From Alkalispirochaeta americana (GTDB lineage: Bacteria; Spirochaetota; Spirochaetia; DSM-27196; Alkalispirochaetaceae), in NCBI RefSeq assembly GCF_900156105.1, contig NZ_FTMS01000016.1, positions 1-64,000 on the forward strand: a stretch of 64,000 bases of DNA. The letters run 5' to 3'. Positions within the stretch are counted from its first letter, which is position 1. The number at the start of each line of letters is the position of its first letter. Shown piece after piece: positions 47,211 through 57,600 of this stretch. Made by a program: the position numbers and the translations under genes. The notes under the pieces were generated by a model. That model ran no database searches. It saw only the letters and a program-made list of their open reading frames with translations, and was not told where the DNA came from.

Positions 47211-50087
47211 ATGTATCGAAGACTTCTCTTGTCGCTCGGGGCGGTGATGGTGTTATTGGCGGTCCCGACGGTTCACGCCGGGGGCCGGGATATTTTTGAG
47301 GAGGCGGAACGGCGTTTCGCTGCAGGGAACTATTCCCTGGCGATCGAACGGTACGAGCGGCTCCTCTCGGATCATCCGGGATCGGAATTTTCTCCACGGG
47401 CCCATTTTCGCATAGGCCAAAGTCACTATAACCTTTTTAACTACGAGCTGGCGCTGGATCGATTTCAGGGGGCCGCCTTGCGTGCGCCTGGTGGTCCTGT
47501 GGCCAGGCAAATTCGTTTCTGGATCGGTCTGACCCACTTTCAGCTGGAGGATTATGCCGAGGCAATCCGGGCCTTCACCCGCTATCTGGAGGATCGCCCC
47601 GATGATCCCCGTCAGATCGCTCGTGCCCGGCTTTATCGGGGCCTCTCCCTGGCAGAACAGGATGATCCCGCCCGGGCCAGAGACGATATCACCGCAGCCC
47701 TGAAGGATTTGCAGGGACGGGAACAGGGGTTTGCCATAGCGGTTCTGATGGAGCTCCTTACCCGATTTGAGCAGAATGAAGAAATCCTGGCCCTCTGGGA
47801 ATCCTATCGAGGGCAGTTGAGTGACGATGACGGGTATCAGGAGCAGCGTCTTCGCTTTGCTGCCGACGCCGCTTTTTCGGCAGGGAAAGGGGATCTTGCC
47901 CGGGAACTCTACACAGCCCTGGTCTCCCACTCTCTCGATGCTGCACAGTGGGGGTTTCAGCGACTCTACGCGATTGCCCGGGAAGAGGGTGATCGCGGGG
48001 AAATGCAGGCCATCTTTCGGCGTGCCGAACAGCGTCTGGCCGCGCAACCGCAACGGATGAGCGACTTCTGGTTTTTCCTGGGTTCCGAAGCGGTAGCTGC
48101 AGGCCGCTACGAGTTGGCCGAGCTCCATCTCTACCGTGTCTGGGATCTGCGAACCGAACAGGCCGTTTCCGGCGAAGTTCCGTTTTTGCTGGCTCGAGCC
48201 ATCGAACGGCAGGGACGGCCCGACGAAGCTCTGGAAATCCTGAGGGAGTCCCTGCAAGGGGAACATGGGAAAGATCAAGCGCAACTCCAGCGAAAGCTGG
48301 TATTGGCGCGATTGCTGATAGCCCGGGAAAACCCCCGGGAAGCAGTTCGGGTGATGGAAGAAGTTCCGGAACGACAGACCCAGGCACGGCCCCTCTACGC
48401 CTGGACCTACGCCCTCTATCGGGCGGGAGACACCTCCCGGGCCCTGACCATTCTCGATCGGAGCTCAAGCCAGCCCCTGGTGCGGGAACTGCCGGCATTG
48501 ATGCGTCTGCGGGGGCGTCTGCAACTGGATCTGGGCCATCCCGCCGAGGCGGTGCGTTCCTTCCGGGAGTACCTGGGAGAGCATCCCCGGGATGGGGACG
48601 CCCGAATCGAACTAATCCGGGCTCTGGTAGGGGCCTCCCAGTTTTCTGCTGCCTCCCAGGAGCTTCAACGTATCGACACGGCCCAGGTCTCGCCGGCGCA
48701 GCAGCAGGATCTGTGGTATCTGGAGGGGCTTGCCGCGTTTCATGGCCGTCGCTACGAGCGGGCAGCGGAGCTCTTTGAGCGTGTTACCCTTGAAAGCTAC
48801 GAACCGCTTCGGTCCTATCATTTTGCCTGGTCCCTTTATCGGGCGGGCCAAGTCCCCCAGGCCGAAGGGGCGATCGCCTCGGTGATAGAGGACCTTCCCC
48901 GGGAACTTTTCTTCGACGGAGGCTACCTCTACGGGTGGATTCTCTCCCAGAGAGGGCGCCACCGGGAAAGTTCTCTCCAGCTTCTGCGGCTTCTGGCAGC
49001 GAATCCCCCCCGGGAACGGGAAATTCAGGTTCGCCAGCTTCTGGCCTCGGTATATCTGGAAAAAGGCGCCTACGATGATGCCCTCAGTCATTACCAGGCC
49101 CTTCCGGGGCTTGCTACAGATCCGGTGCAACGGGCTGCTTTGTGGAGCCAGTATGGTTCCGCTCTGGCTCTGGTGGGCCAGCCCCTGGAGGCAGTTGCCG
49201 AGTTTGATCAGCTTCACGCCCGCCTGGGTGATACCCCTGCAGGGAAAGGCGCTCTTCTTGAGGCAGGCCAGGTTCTTTACACCGAGGGGACCCTCAGTGA
49301 GGCCCGGGAACGGTTCCGTCAATACCAGGCTCGGTACCCCGACGGGCCCGATCGGGACCGTGCCCTCTACTGGGCAGGGGCGATCTCTCTGGAAATGGGG
49401 GAGCCGGCTCGGGCCCTCCTGTGGTGGGAGCCCCTGGCACGGGATTACCCCCGTAGCGCCTTTACTCCCCGGGCTCTGGTGGAGACGGCGGGCATCTACG
49501 AGGAACGGGGGCAGCGACGCCAGGCTCTGGAACTCTACGACCGCTTTGTTGCTGCCCATCCCGACCACGACCGGGCTCCCGAGGCAGAGGGAAACCGTCG
49601 CAGAATCCGGCTGGAGCTTGACGGTCTGAGCGCTCGCGAGGCAGAACTCTGGGTTCTTCTGGAACCCGCCACGGGCGACCCGCCGCCTCCCGGCAGCGAT
49701 GCCTGGTTCCGGGCGGTTCTCGAGCTTGGAACGATTGCGATTCGCGAGCAAATTGTTCTTACCAGCCAGCGAAACCGCATTGTAGAATATCTCCTTGAGG
49801 GAGCCCGTGTTGACACTGATGAAGGAGCTCAGGCGGCGATTCTCCTGGCGGAGTATTACCGTCGCCGGGGAGAAACCAGGGCTGCCCTGGAGCAATACCT
49901 TCGTGCGGCGGGGATCCCCGGGGTTTCCAGCGAGCGGGCAGCCCAGAGCCTCTACGAGGTGGCGGTGCTGGCGCGCGATGAAGGTGAACGGGCCGCCATG
50001 GAGGAGGCCCTGGAGAAGCTGCTCGATCGATTCAGCGGATCGGTCTGGGCGGATCGCGCCAAGAGCCTGATGGAGCAGAACCGATGA
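47211..50087 (+). CDS. Large periplasmic TPR-repeat protein
   Basis: A 958-residue protein. It has a signal peptide (MYRRLLLSLGAVMVLLAVPTVHA) and at least fifteen TPR-like helical pairs. Examples are AEERFAAGNYSLAIERYERLL-like units, FRIGQSHYNLFNYELALDRF, LIGLTHFQLEDYAEAIRAF and RARLYRGLSLAEQDDPARARD, with more to the C-terminus. No lipobox cysteine follows the signal. Its ATG is chosen from the signal peptide; the TTG at 47175 lies in the promoter. The stop overlaps the barrel start (ATGA), indicating coupling. It resembles TPR partners of TonB-linked machines (TtpC-like), but is much longer. Confidence 0.88.
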   Translation: MYRRLLLSLGAVMVLLAVPTVHAGGRDIFEEAERRFAAGNYSLAIERYERLLSDHPGSEFSPRAHFRIGQSHYNLFNYELALDRFQGAALRAPGGPVARQIRFWIGLTHFQLEDYAEAIRAFTRYLEDRPDDPRQIARARLYRGLSLAEQDDPARARDDITAALKDLQGREQGFAIAVLMELLTRFEQNEEILALWESYRGQLSDDDGYQEQRLRFAADAAFSAGKGDLARELYTALVSHSLDAAQWGFQRLYAIAREEGDRGEMQAIFRRAEQRLAAQPQRMSDFWFFLGSEAVAAGRYELAELHLYRVWDLRTEQAVSGEVPFLLARAIERQGRPDEALEILRESLQGEHGKDQAQLQRKLVLARLLIARENPREAVRVMEEVPERQTQARPLYAWTYALYRAGDTSRALTILDRSSSQPLVRELPALMRLRGRLQLDLGHPAEAVRSFREYLGEHPRDGDARIELIRALVGASQFSAASQELQRIDTAQVSPAQQQDLWYLEGLAAFHGRRYERAAELFERVTLESYEPLRSYHFAWSLYRAGQVPQAEGAIASVIEDLPRELFFDGGYLYGWILSQRGRHRESSLQLLRLLAANPPREREIQVRQLLASVYLEKGAYDDALSHYQALPGLATDPVQRAALWSQYGSALALVGQPLEAVAEFDQLHARLGDTPAGKGALLEAGQVLYTEGTLSEARERFRQYQARYPDGPDRDRALYWAGAISLEMGEPARALLWWEPLARDYPRSAFTPRALVETAGIYEERGQRRQALELYDRFVAAHPDHDRAPEAEGNRRRIRLELDGLSAREAELWVLLEPATGDPPPPGSDAWFRAVLELGTIAIREQIVLTSQRNRIVEYLLEGARVDTDEGAQAAILLAEYYRRRGETRAALEQYLRAAGIPGVSSERAAQSLYEVAVLARDEGERAAMEEALEKLLDRFSGSVWADRAKSLMEQNR

Positions 50088-51727
50088 AGATGGTACGCAA
50101 CACAGCCTGCTTTCTCCTGATAACAGCCCTCCTGGTAGTAACCGGTGGAGTGGGCCTGGGCCTGGAAGCGGAGGAGATAATCGATCTCAGCCCCGAGCGA
50201 ACAGCCGTCGAAGTTGCTCCTGTAGAGGTTGCCCTGGGAGGGCTGCCTGCCCTGGAGACCCTGCCTCTGGTGGAGGAACTTCTGGATCCGGACTACCGTC
50301 CCGCTGACGCCCTGGCGGCGGCACTTCCCGTTCCCTCGATCCCCCGCGAAGCTGTGGGAGAGGCCGTGGCGGTTCCGGAGGAGCAGCTCTTTTTTAACGC
50401 CACCCTCGGAGCCGGTTCGATACACTCGGTTTTGGGAAGTATCAACGTCTTTCGCCTTGGTGAGGGGCCTCAGTTCCGTCTGGGCTACAACCACCGCTCA
50501 AGCGACGGCTTCAACTTCGAGGAAGTGGGGAGCGGATTTTTCCTTCAGGAAAACCTGATCGAAGCGTGGTTGCGAATAGATCGGCAGGAGAAGATCAGCC
50601 TCGAGGTGGAGATGGAGTACGGCGATCACCGCTTTGGACTTCAGCAACAGCCTGTGTATTACTCGGCCGAGACAAGGGCCATTCAGGGCCGTGCCGAAGT
50701 GCAATATCTTTGGGATCACCGGACAACCTCCTCAGTTGCTCTGGAGGTGGATGATTTCAGTCGCGTCCTGACGGCCATGGATTCCACGGGTGACTCCGAG
50801 CGAGAGCAGTTCTATCGGGTTGCTCCTGTTCTCTCAGGAACTATGGAGTTGCCGAGGCTGACCGTAGAGGCTGATCTTGACTACAGCGGGCATTTTTCCA
50901 CCGGTGCCGGCCTTGATCCCGCATCGTTGGTGGGGTCATCTCTGCGGATAGAGGGAATCCCCCTGGAGGGGCTGTCCCTTACGGGCAGGGGAGCCGTGCG
51001 GTACCGCTTTGACGACAAGCCCTATTTCCCCGTCGAGGCAGGGTTTCAGTACAATCACGGAGACCGCTGGACCCTGCGGGGTGGAGGAGGCTACCGGGTG
51101 CTGGAGCAATCCTACGTCGACCTCTGGGAGGAGTACCCCGTTGTGGAAATCCCCGAAGATGCCACAGAACATCCTCCTCTGGATGAAGTTTTCTTTGCCG
51201 AGGGAGAGCTTTCCCTGAATCTTCGTCCCGGTTTCCTTCAGGCTAACGCAGGATTTGGCTGGTTTCTTCACCAGGATCGGCTCATTTCCGAGGCCTACCG
51301 GGATGACCGGGCGGTGTATCCCTTGAGAATCGATGAGTTTGAACACCTTGAGACGAAGGTTGGGCTTTCTGTCTCGCCCCGGGATTGGCTCCTGGCCGAG
51401 ATGGGGTGGACGGGTCGCTGGGAAGACCGGGACACCGGCGTGGCCGAGCAAAGTTTGAACTTCTCTCTCCGGGGGGATCGGGGTGGCCTGGTTGCTGATC
51501 TGGAAATGGATATCCCTCTCGAAAAGGGAGAGATGAAGGTTCCTCTTTTGGGAGCGGGGGTTCGGTATGGCCTGGCCCGGGATGTGGAACTCCGGGTCTT
51601 TGTGTCCGACCTGCTGGCCCCCTTCGAGACAGAGGGGCGAACCCGACGGGGGATCAAGCCTTCGGGGGCAGATCCCTTTATCGAGCCGGGCTTTGAAGCT
51701 GGCGCCTCGGTTCGGGTAAGTTTTTAG
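50084..51727 (+). CDS. Predicted outer-membrane beta-barrel protein
   Basis: A 547-residue protein with a signal peptide (CFLLITALLVVTGGVGLGLEAEE). Then come about 80 residues of acidic/Pro-containing sequence. Many alternating hydrophobic-polar strands follow (FRLGYNHRSS, EVEMEYGDHRFGLQQQ, LSLTGRGAVRYRFDDKPYF). It ends in VRVSF, a typical C-terminal barrel strand with final Phe. No TonB box or plug domain is evident, so it is not a classical TonB-dependent receptor. It lies between the TPR protein and ExbB. Confidence 0.78.
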   Translation: MKMVRNTACFLLITALLVVTGGVGLGLEAEEIIDLSPERTAVEVAPVEVALGGLPALETLPLVEELLDPDYRPADALAAALPVPSIPREAVGEAVAVPEEQLFFNATLGAGSIHSVLGSINVFRLGEGPQFRLGYNHRSSDGFNFEEVGSGFFLQENLIEAWLRIDRQEKISLEVEMEYGDHRFGLQQQPVYYSAETRAIQGRAEVQYLWDHRTTSSVALEVDDFSRVLTAMDSTGDSEREQFYRVAPVLSGTMELPRLTVEADLDYSGHFSTGAGLDPASLVGSSLRIEGIPLEGLSLTGRGAVRYRFDDKPYFPVEAGFQYNHGDRWTLRGGGGYRVLEQSYVDLWEEYPVVEIPEDATEHPPLDEVFFAEGELSLNLRPGFLQANAGFGWFLHQDRLISEAYRDDRAVYPLRIDEFEHLETKVGLSVSPRDWLLAEMGWTGRWEDRDTGVAEQSLNFSLRGDRGGLVADLEMDIPLEKGEMKVPLLGAGVRYGLARDVELRVFVSDLLAPFETEGRTRRGIKPSGADPFIEPGFEAGASVRVSF

Positions 51728-51853
51728 TGGTCCCGGTTTTTTTCTTTGAGGACCTGTCCTCTCCGGAGCGGCCCTGCCCGCAGATGGAGATGGGTCGTAT
51801 CGTGGGCACCCCGACGTGCTATCGCGAATTTTCAGCGAGGAGGCTTGAACAGT

Positions 51854-52462
51854 ATGATTGAGTTAGTACAGCGAGGAGGCGTGATTATCGTCCTGATCAT
51901 CCTTCTTTCCGTGGTTGGAGTGGCTATTATCATCGAGCGGCTCCTCTATTTCCGGAAGAACCAGGGTGACGAGAACACGATAATGAAACGCCTTGAGGCA
52001 ACGCTGGCCAAGGGAAACTTTGACGAGGCCCTGGCAATTTGCGAGACCATGCCCTGTCCCATCACGAATCTCATGAAGGTCGGAATCGATCACCGGGAGT
52101 ATTCACGGGAAGTGATCAAGATGGCGATCAGTGATGCCGCGAACATGGAAATCCCTCAAATGGAACGGTTTCTCTCGACTCTGGGAACGATCGCTCACAT
52201 CACACCCCTTCTGGGACTTCTGGGAACGGTGACGGGAAATATCCAGGCCTTTGGAGTGCTGGGGCAGACAGGAATCGGCACGGGCGACCCGGCCATACTC
52301 GCCGGAGGAATCTCCGAGGCGCTTCTTACTACGGCGGCGGGAATCATTGTCGCGATTCCGGCTATCGCCTTTTACAATTACCTGGTAAGCCGCGTGAACC
52401 ACTCCATCATTCGTCTGGAAAACCGGGTGAACGAGCTGGTGCTCTACCTCAGGAAGGAGTGA
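51854..52462 (+). CDS. exbB: ExbB/TolQ-type proton channel subunit
   Basis: An inner-membrane protein of 202 residues with three helices (about 10-30, 105-130, 150-175). The family motif TLGTIAHITPLLGLLGTVTGNIQAF and GISEALLTTAAGIIVAIPA are visible. The ATG at 51854 has GAGGAGG ten nt upstream. It uses the proton gradient together with ExbD to drive TonB. Confidence 0.94.
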   Translation: MIELVQRGGVIIVLIILLSVVGVAIIIERLLYFRKNQGDENTIMKRLEATLAKGNFDEALAICETMPCPITNLMKVGIDHREYSREVIKMAISDAANMEIPQMERFLSTLGTIAHITPLLGLLGTVTGNIQAFGVLGQTGIGTGDPAILAGGISEALLTTAAGIIVAIPAIAFYNYLVSRVNHSIIRLENRVNELVLYLRKE

Positions 52463-52463
52463 T

Positions 52464-52886
52464 ATGGTCCATTTTCAGCGACGCCTCCAGCCCAAGGTTC
52501 AGGTCGATCTGGTCCCCATGATCGATGTGGTTTTTCAGCTGGTCATCTTTTTCATGCTCTCCAGCACCCTGATCACCCGCACAGGGTTGGATCTGGATCT
52601 TCCCGGTGCGAGGAGCTCCCAGGAAACCGTGTCCAGTTCAGTGGTTCTCTCGGTGGTCTCCCGGGAAGAGATTTATCTGGGAGAGGATCGTATGACTCTG
52701 GCCGAGCTGGAAGTCCTGCTGGGAGAAAAAAAGGACGAGTTCCAGGACCGGGCGATCTCGATCGAAGCTGACGCATCTCTTCCCTACGGCACGATGATCT
52801 CTGTTCTTGACGTATTGCGTTTGAACGGCTTTCGTGGGGCCAACCTGGTGGCGGAGCAAATCCGGGAGCGTCATGGGACCGATTAG
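52464..52886 (+). CDS. exbD: ExbD/TolR-type subunit
   Basis: A 140-residue protein with one N-terminal helix (LVPMIDVVFQLVIFFML), including the conserved membrane Asp, and a C-terminal periplasmic domain. It starts 1 nt after exbB and its end overlaps tonB by 14 nt. Confidence 0.94.
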   Translation: MVHFQRRLQPKVQVDLVPMIDVVFQLVIFFMLSSTLITRTGLDLDLPGARSSQETVSSSVVLSVVSREEIYLGEDRMTLAELEVLLGEKKDEFQDRAISIEADASLPYGTMISVLDVLRLNGFRGANLVAEQIRERHGTD

Positions 52887-53934
52887 GCTCCCTTCCTCGG
52901 ATCGTGCCCGCTTTGCCCTGGCGCTGGCGCTGGCGCTGGTGCTCCACGGGGTGCTCTTTTTTCTCTTTCCTTCTCTCGACGCAAGAGACATGGAGGTTCT
53001 GGAGCCCCCTTTGTATGTCACCTTCGATCCTCTTCCGGAGGTTCCGCCCCAGGAGCCTTCTCCCGACCCGGAAGAAGAGCCTCCCCCGCCTCCTCCCGAA
53101 GACCTCTCGCCGGAATCTCCCCTCCAGGAAGAAGAGGCTCCCGAAAAAAAGGATTCTCCACCGGCACCTCCGCCATCACCATCGCCACCGGTGCCTGCCG
53201 ATGATCCGCCGGCACCTCCGTCTGCACCGGAACCGGCGCAGCCTGATCCGGTGCCACCACCGCCACCACCTCCTCCTCCCCCGAGAGAGCGATCCTTCGA
53301 TCCGAACGCCCTCCGGGAGGCTCCAGCCCGGGAGGACGCACCCCGGGTGGAGCAGGAGATCGCGGAGTTGTACCAGTGGCAACAGGAGTTCCAGGAAACC
53401 CTGGCGGCTCATGACCAGGAGCAGCAGGAACGCCTCTCGGCAACGGAAAGCCTCCCCGAGCAGGAAAGATCTGCCCTGCGACGCTCCTTCTCCGAAGAAT
53501 TGTCGCGCATGCTGGCCGAGCTGCGACAGACGGGGGAGCAGGTGGTCACCTCGGCTGATCTCGAGACCCCTGACGCTGTTTCAGATCAACCCCGGGACCG
53601 GGCTGATTCCTCGGGGATATCGATCCCCGCCCAGGATCGTTCCCGGGATACCGGTTCCGGAGGGCGGCGTCTCCGGGTTGGTGGAGGCAGTCCTGACCTG
53701 CAAGGGCTTGCACTTCCGGCGGGATTCCCGCCAGAGTACCCGGTACGGGTTATTTTCTCCGTGAACGCCCGGGGAGAGGTAATCTCGGCCCGTTTGGCGC
53801 CGCCCACACCCTCGGATGCCTTAAATCAGCGCATCCGCCGGGCGGTGCAGGAATGGCGGTTTGAGCCTTCAGAAGGGTCGCCCCCTGTGGAGGGATCGGT
53901 TACAATCATCGTGGAGACAAAGGCAAGACAGTGA
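52873..53934 (+). CDS. tonB: TonB energy-transducing protein
   Basis: A 353-residue protein. One N-terminal helix (ARFALALALALVLHGVLFFLF) with the His often seen in TonB helices is followed by a long Pro/Glu linker (about 48-160). A coiled section follows, then a C-terminal TonB-fold domain (LPAGFPPEYPVRVIFSVNARG ... AVQEWRFEP). The ATG at 52873 lies inside exbD; GGGAGCGTC precedes it. It should span the periplasm to reach outer-membrane partners, perhaps the barrel encoded upstream. Confidence 0.92.
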   Translation: MGPIRLPSSDRARFALALALALVLHGVLFFLFPSLDARDMEVLEPPLYVTFDPLPEVPPQEPSPDPEEEPPPPPPEDLSPESPLQEEEAPEKKDSPPAPPPSPSPPVPADDPPAPPSAPEPAQPDPVPPPPPPPPPPRERSFDPNALREAPAREDAPRVEQEIAELYQWQQEFQETLAAHDQEQQERLSATESLPEQERSALRRSFSEELSRMLAELRQTGEQVVTSADLETPDAVSDQPRDRADSSGISIPAQDRSRDTGSGGRRLRVGGGSPDLQGLALPAGFPPEYPVRVIFSVNARGEVISARLAPPTPSDALNQRIRRAVQEWRFEPSEGSPPVEGSVTIIVETKARQ

Positions 53935-54632
53935 TCGTGACAAATAGAGTTTCAGCAGTCGCATTTGATATTGATGGCACCCTCTATCCAAACTCGGCGA
54001 TGTACCGAGCCACAGCCCTTCTGGCGCTTCGCCACCTTCGCCTGTTTCGGGCCTTTGGCGAGGCAAGAAAAGAGGTTCGTCGGGAGCACCACCAGGGGCC
54101 ACCACCCCGGGGAGCGTTGGCACAGCGAACGGTGGCACTCACGGCGGAACGGCTCGGTTGGACCGAAGAAAAAACCGCCGGGGCGATCGGGACAATAATC
54201 TACGATCGGTGGGAACAAACTCTCAAAAAAGTTTCTCTCTATCCCGGCGCACGGGAACTCCTGGTGTGGCTCCAGGACCAGGGGGTGCCTCTGGGGGCCA
54301 TGTCGGATTTTCCTACGGAATCAAAGTTGCGCATTCTGGGTCTTGAGGGGCTATGGGATGTAGCCTTCTCTTCGGAGGAGACAGAGACACTCAAACCCCA
54401 TCGGGCGCCATTTGATAAACTGGCCCATGATCTGGGGGTTCCTGCCGAGGAGATCCTCTACGTAGGAAACAGTTATGATTACGATGTGCTGGGGGCTGCG
54501 TCAGCAGGAATGCAAACCGCCCACCTCACCAGAAAACCCGTTGTTGCCGGGAAGGCTGATTTTTCCTTCTTCCGTTTTTCTGCGCTTCGGGAATGGCTGG
54601 AACACCGGGTAGGAGTCTCTGCACGATCATGA
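53931..54632 (+). CDS. HAD-superfamily hydrolase
   Basis: A 233-residue phosphatase-like protein. Motif I is FDIDGTLYPN, motif II MSDFPTESK, the Lys is in TLKPHRAPF, and motif IV is YVGNSYDYDVLGA. The GTG start overlaps the tonB stop (GTGA), so it is translationally coupled to the TonB operon. The product could act on an imported phosphate ester, but no substrate is shown. Confidence 0.82.
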   Translation: MIVTNRVSAVAFDIDGTLYPNSAMYRATALLALRHLRLFRAFGEARKEVRREHHQGPPPRGALAQRTVALTAERLGWTEEKTAGAIGTIIYDRWEQTLKKVSLYPGARELLVWLQDQGVPLGAMSDFPTESKLRILGLEGLWDVAFSSEETETLKPHRAPFDKLAHDLGVPAEEILYVGNSYDYDVLGAASAGMQTAHLTRKPVVAGKADFSFFRFSALREWLEHRVGVSARS

Positions 54633-54693
54633 TGCCGGGAGCAGAAGCTGCAGGAGACAGGGTGATAACGGGTAGCGCGAAAAGAGGGGGCGT

Positions 54694-57600
54694 ATGGGTT
54701 TTTCCATAAGCGATATTATTATTTTGCTCGTGGTAGCAGTGGCTTTGGCGGTGTACCGCCGCCTGGACCACAACAATCGGTCTCTGGAAAAGGTCAAGCG
54801 GTTTGTCGAGCGCGTCCAGGGCGAGATGGACGAGATCGTGGCAGAAAAAGTCACCATGCTCAAAGATATCGGGATCGAGGTTGACGTCCACCAGAAGGCC
54901 GCCAAAGAGGTCCTGAAACGCATCCAGGCGATCGAGGCAGACCTGAACACGCGCTCGGGAGGACTCGAGCAGATTGGGACCCGCCTGGGCGCCTACGAAA
55001 CCGCTCTGACAGAACTGATCACCATGACCGAACAGGCCGAGGAAAACCTGAAGCGGGTTCAGAACGAGAGCGAGTACATCGACAAGGTGGGGAAACGGAT
55101 TAAAGTAACCCAGGCTCGAATAGAAGAGCTTGAGCGGTCCCTGCCGGGGATCGTTACGGGTTTCGAGAAGCAAAACACCCAGCGCCTTGATCAGGTGGAG
55201 AGCCGTATCCTTGCAGAGACAGAAGAGCGGGTTAACGGTCTGGAAAGCCGGGTCGAGACAGCTGCCGGGCGAGTTCAGGACTTTTCCGAGGATGCAGCCC
55301 GCATACAGGCCGAAACCGAGGGCCGCTCTCGCCAGGCCTGCGTCGAGATCCAGGAGCTTCACGATCGCCTTCTTGGCGAACTGGAGCAAAACATCTCTGA
55401 ATCCACCGAAGCCTCCCGGAGGGCCTTTTCCTCGGCCCGACAGGAAATGGACGAAATCCTTGTGTCGTCGCAGGAACAGTTTGAACGGCACCGCAGTGAG
55501 GGGGAGGAGCAGCATCAGGGGATTCGGAACGCTCTGAAAGAGCTTCTGGAAGGTACTCAAGCCCGCCTGCAGGAACTGGCCGAGAAGGGCTCTGCCCTGG
55601 AAACAGAGGCTCTGGCAGCGCTGCGGGAGCATATCGAGGTTACCGGGCGGGAACGCGCCGAAGAAGCCCTTCTCACGGTCCGTCAGTATACCGCTGACGC
55701 CAGGGGGCGGCTCGAGGAAGAGGCCGATGAGAAAATCGCTGTTCTCCAGGACCGGATTGACCAGAAGGTAGAAGCCGTCCGGAATCATAGCGAAGCCGAA
55801 ACTTCGGCAATGCAGGAGCAGTTTGTCCAGCTCCGGGCGAGCGCCGACGAGTGGAGCGAGAAGACCCGTCAGACAATTCAGGAGATGGATCAACAGGTAG
55901 AGAGGTTGCTGGAACGGGCTCTCCAACAGGAGCAGAGCCAGAAGGAATCTCTGGATCGTCACATTGCCGAAACGGAAGGGCGTCTCGAAACACACGGAAA
56001 GCATCTGGACGAGCGGATCAGCCAGCTTGATTCGGCAGCACAGGAACAGATGGGCGGAATCTCGGACCGCCTGACCAGGGTATCCACCGAGATAGACACT
56101 CACATCACCCAGGCGAGAGAGTCCCTGGATGAGCGGATCCAGCTTCTGGAGGCCAGCCAGGAAGGCCAATACCAGGAAATCCGTCAGCACCATGAGGAGA
56201 GCCTGACCCGGTTGGCCGAGACCTTTCAGGAACGGCAGGGCCAGATCCAGGAACTCGATGCAGCAGCCCGGGAAGAGTTCTCCCGCCTTCAGGAGCTGCT
56301 TGATCAGGGCCGCGCCGGAATCGACCGGAAGATCGAGGAGTACCGAACCGGTGCAGACCGCCGCATCGACACAACGGCGCAGGAAATGGAACAGCGGGTT
56401 CTCTCCAGTGTTGATTCCCGGCTAACCGATTACGAGCAATCCCTGGGCTACCGGTTCTCCAAGATCGAAGCGGTTAATAACGACGTGGACGAGCTGGAGC
56501 AAAACCTCCGATCCACCATGGACAGGGTGAGCGAGCGTGTTCGCAGCGATTTCCTCGCCTTTGGCGAGGAGCTCCGGGCCCTTCGCGAGCAGGATCGGCA
56601 GGATGCCATTCAGGGGATGGATGACCTTCGAGGTTCCATGAGCGAGCTTGAGGGCGGATTGAACGAGCTGAAACAGCGTGCCTACGATAACGTGAGTGAG
56701 AAACTCAAAGTCTTCGAAGACGAATTCTTCGCCGATCTGCGGGATCGTTCTGCCACCATGGAGTCCCGCATCGAAAGCTGGCGGGATGAGGTCCATGAGA
56801 GACTCGGTACACTTCAAACGGAGTTCGAGGCGTCCCGTGCTGCTGTGGAAGAGCAGTATTCCGATGATCTGCGCGCCCGGCTTCACGAGGTTCAAGAGAG
56901 TACCAACGGTCAGCTCACCAAGATCGATACCCAGGTGGATTCATTTCGCGGAGGAATCGGTTCCCGTATGGACGCCCTGGAGCAATCCATGACAGGTTTT
57001 GAAGAAACTCTTTCCGAGGAGCTTGTCTCCCTGAAAGATCGATCGAACCAGACCTTTCGCCAGGAGTTCTCGCAGTTCGATGACCGCATCAGGGGCGAAC
57101 TGAAAAACTTTGAAAATGAGGTGGAAGGAAAGGTCGGTCAAATTCGTCATGCCGTAGGGGCGGGCAAGGACGAACTGGAAGCGATGGTGGAGGCTGCCAG
57201 AAGCGATGTGGCGGTCTGGCAAACCAAAGTTCTCAACGAGTTGCGTTCCAGCGACGCTGAGGTGAGCAACCAGCTGGCCGATGCACGGGTTCGCCTCTCG
57301 GATAACATCCAGGAGCTGAAACGGGAGTTTGCTGCCGAGCGGGAACACCTGGTTGATCAGTCCCTGGATCAGCGCCGGGCACTCCGGGAGGAGCTGGACA
57401 AAACCGCTGAAGACGTGACTCGTCTCAAAACCCAGCTTGAAGAACAGGGAGAGACCGCTCTGGCAGAGTTCTCCCGACGTTACCAGGAGTTGCGTGCCCG
57501 GACGGAGGAGCACGAAAAGCAGATATCGGCACGTCTTGAGGACCAGTCCTCCGAGTTCCGAGGCCTCATCGCAGACACCCGGGATCAGTTTTCGGCGATG

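Noticed and set aside
54526-56193. Minus-strand frame of 555 residues, Leu/Phe-rich
   Set aside because: Mirror image of the coiled-coil gene, whose Glu/Gln/Lys codons read as Leu/Phe on the other strand.
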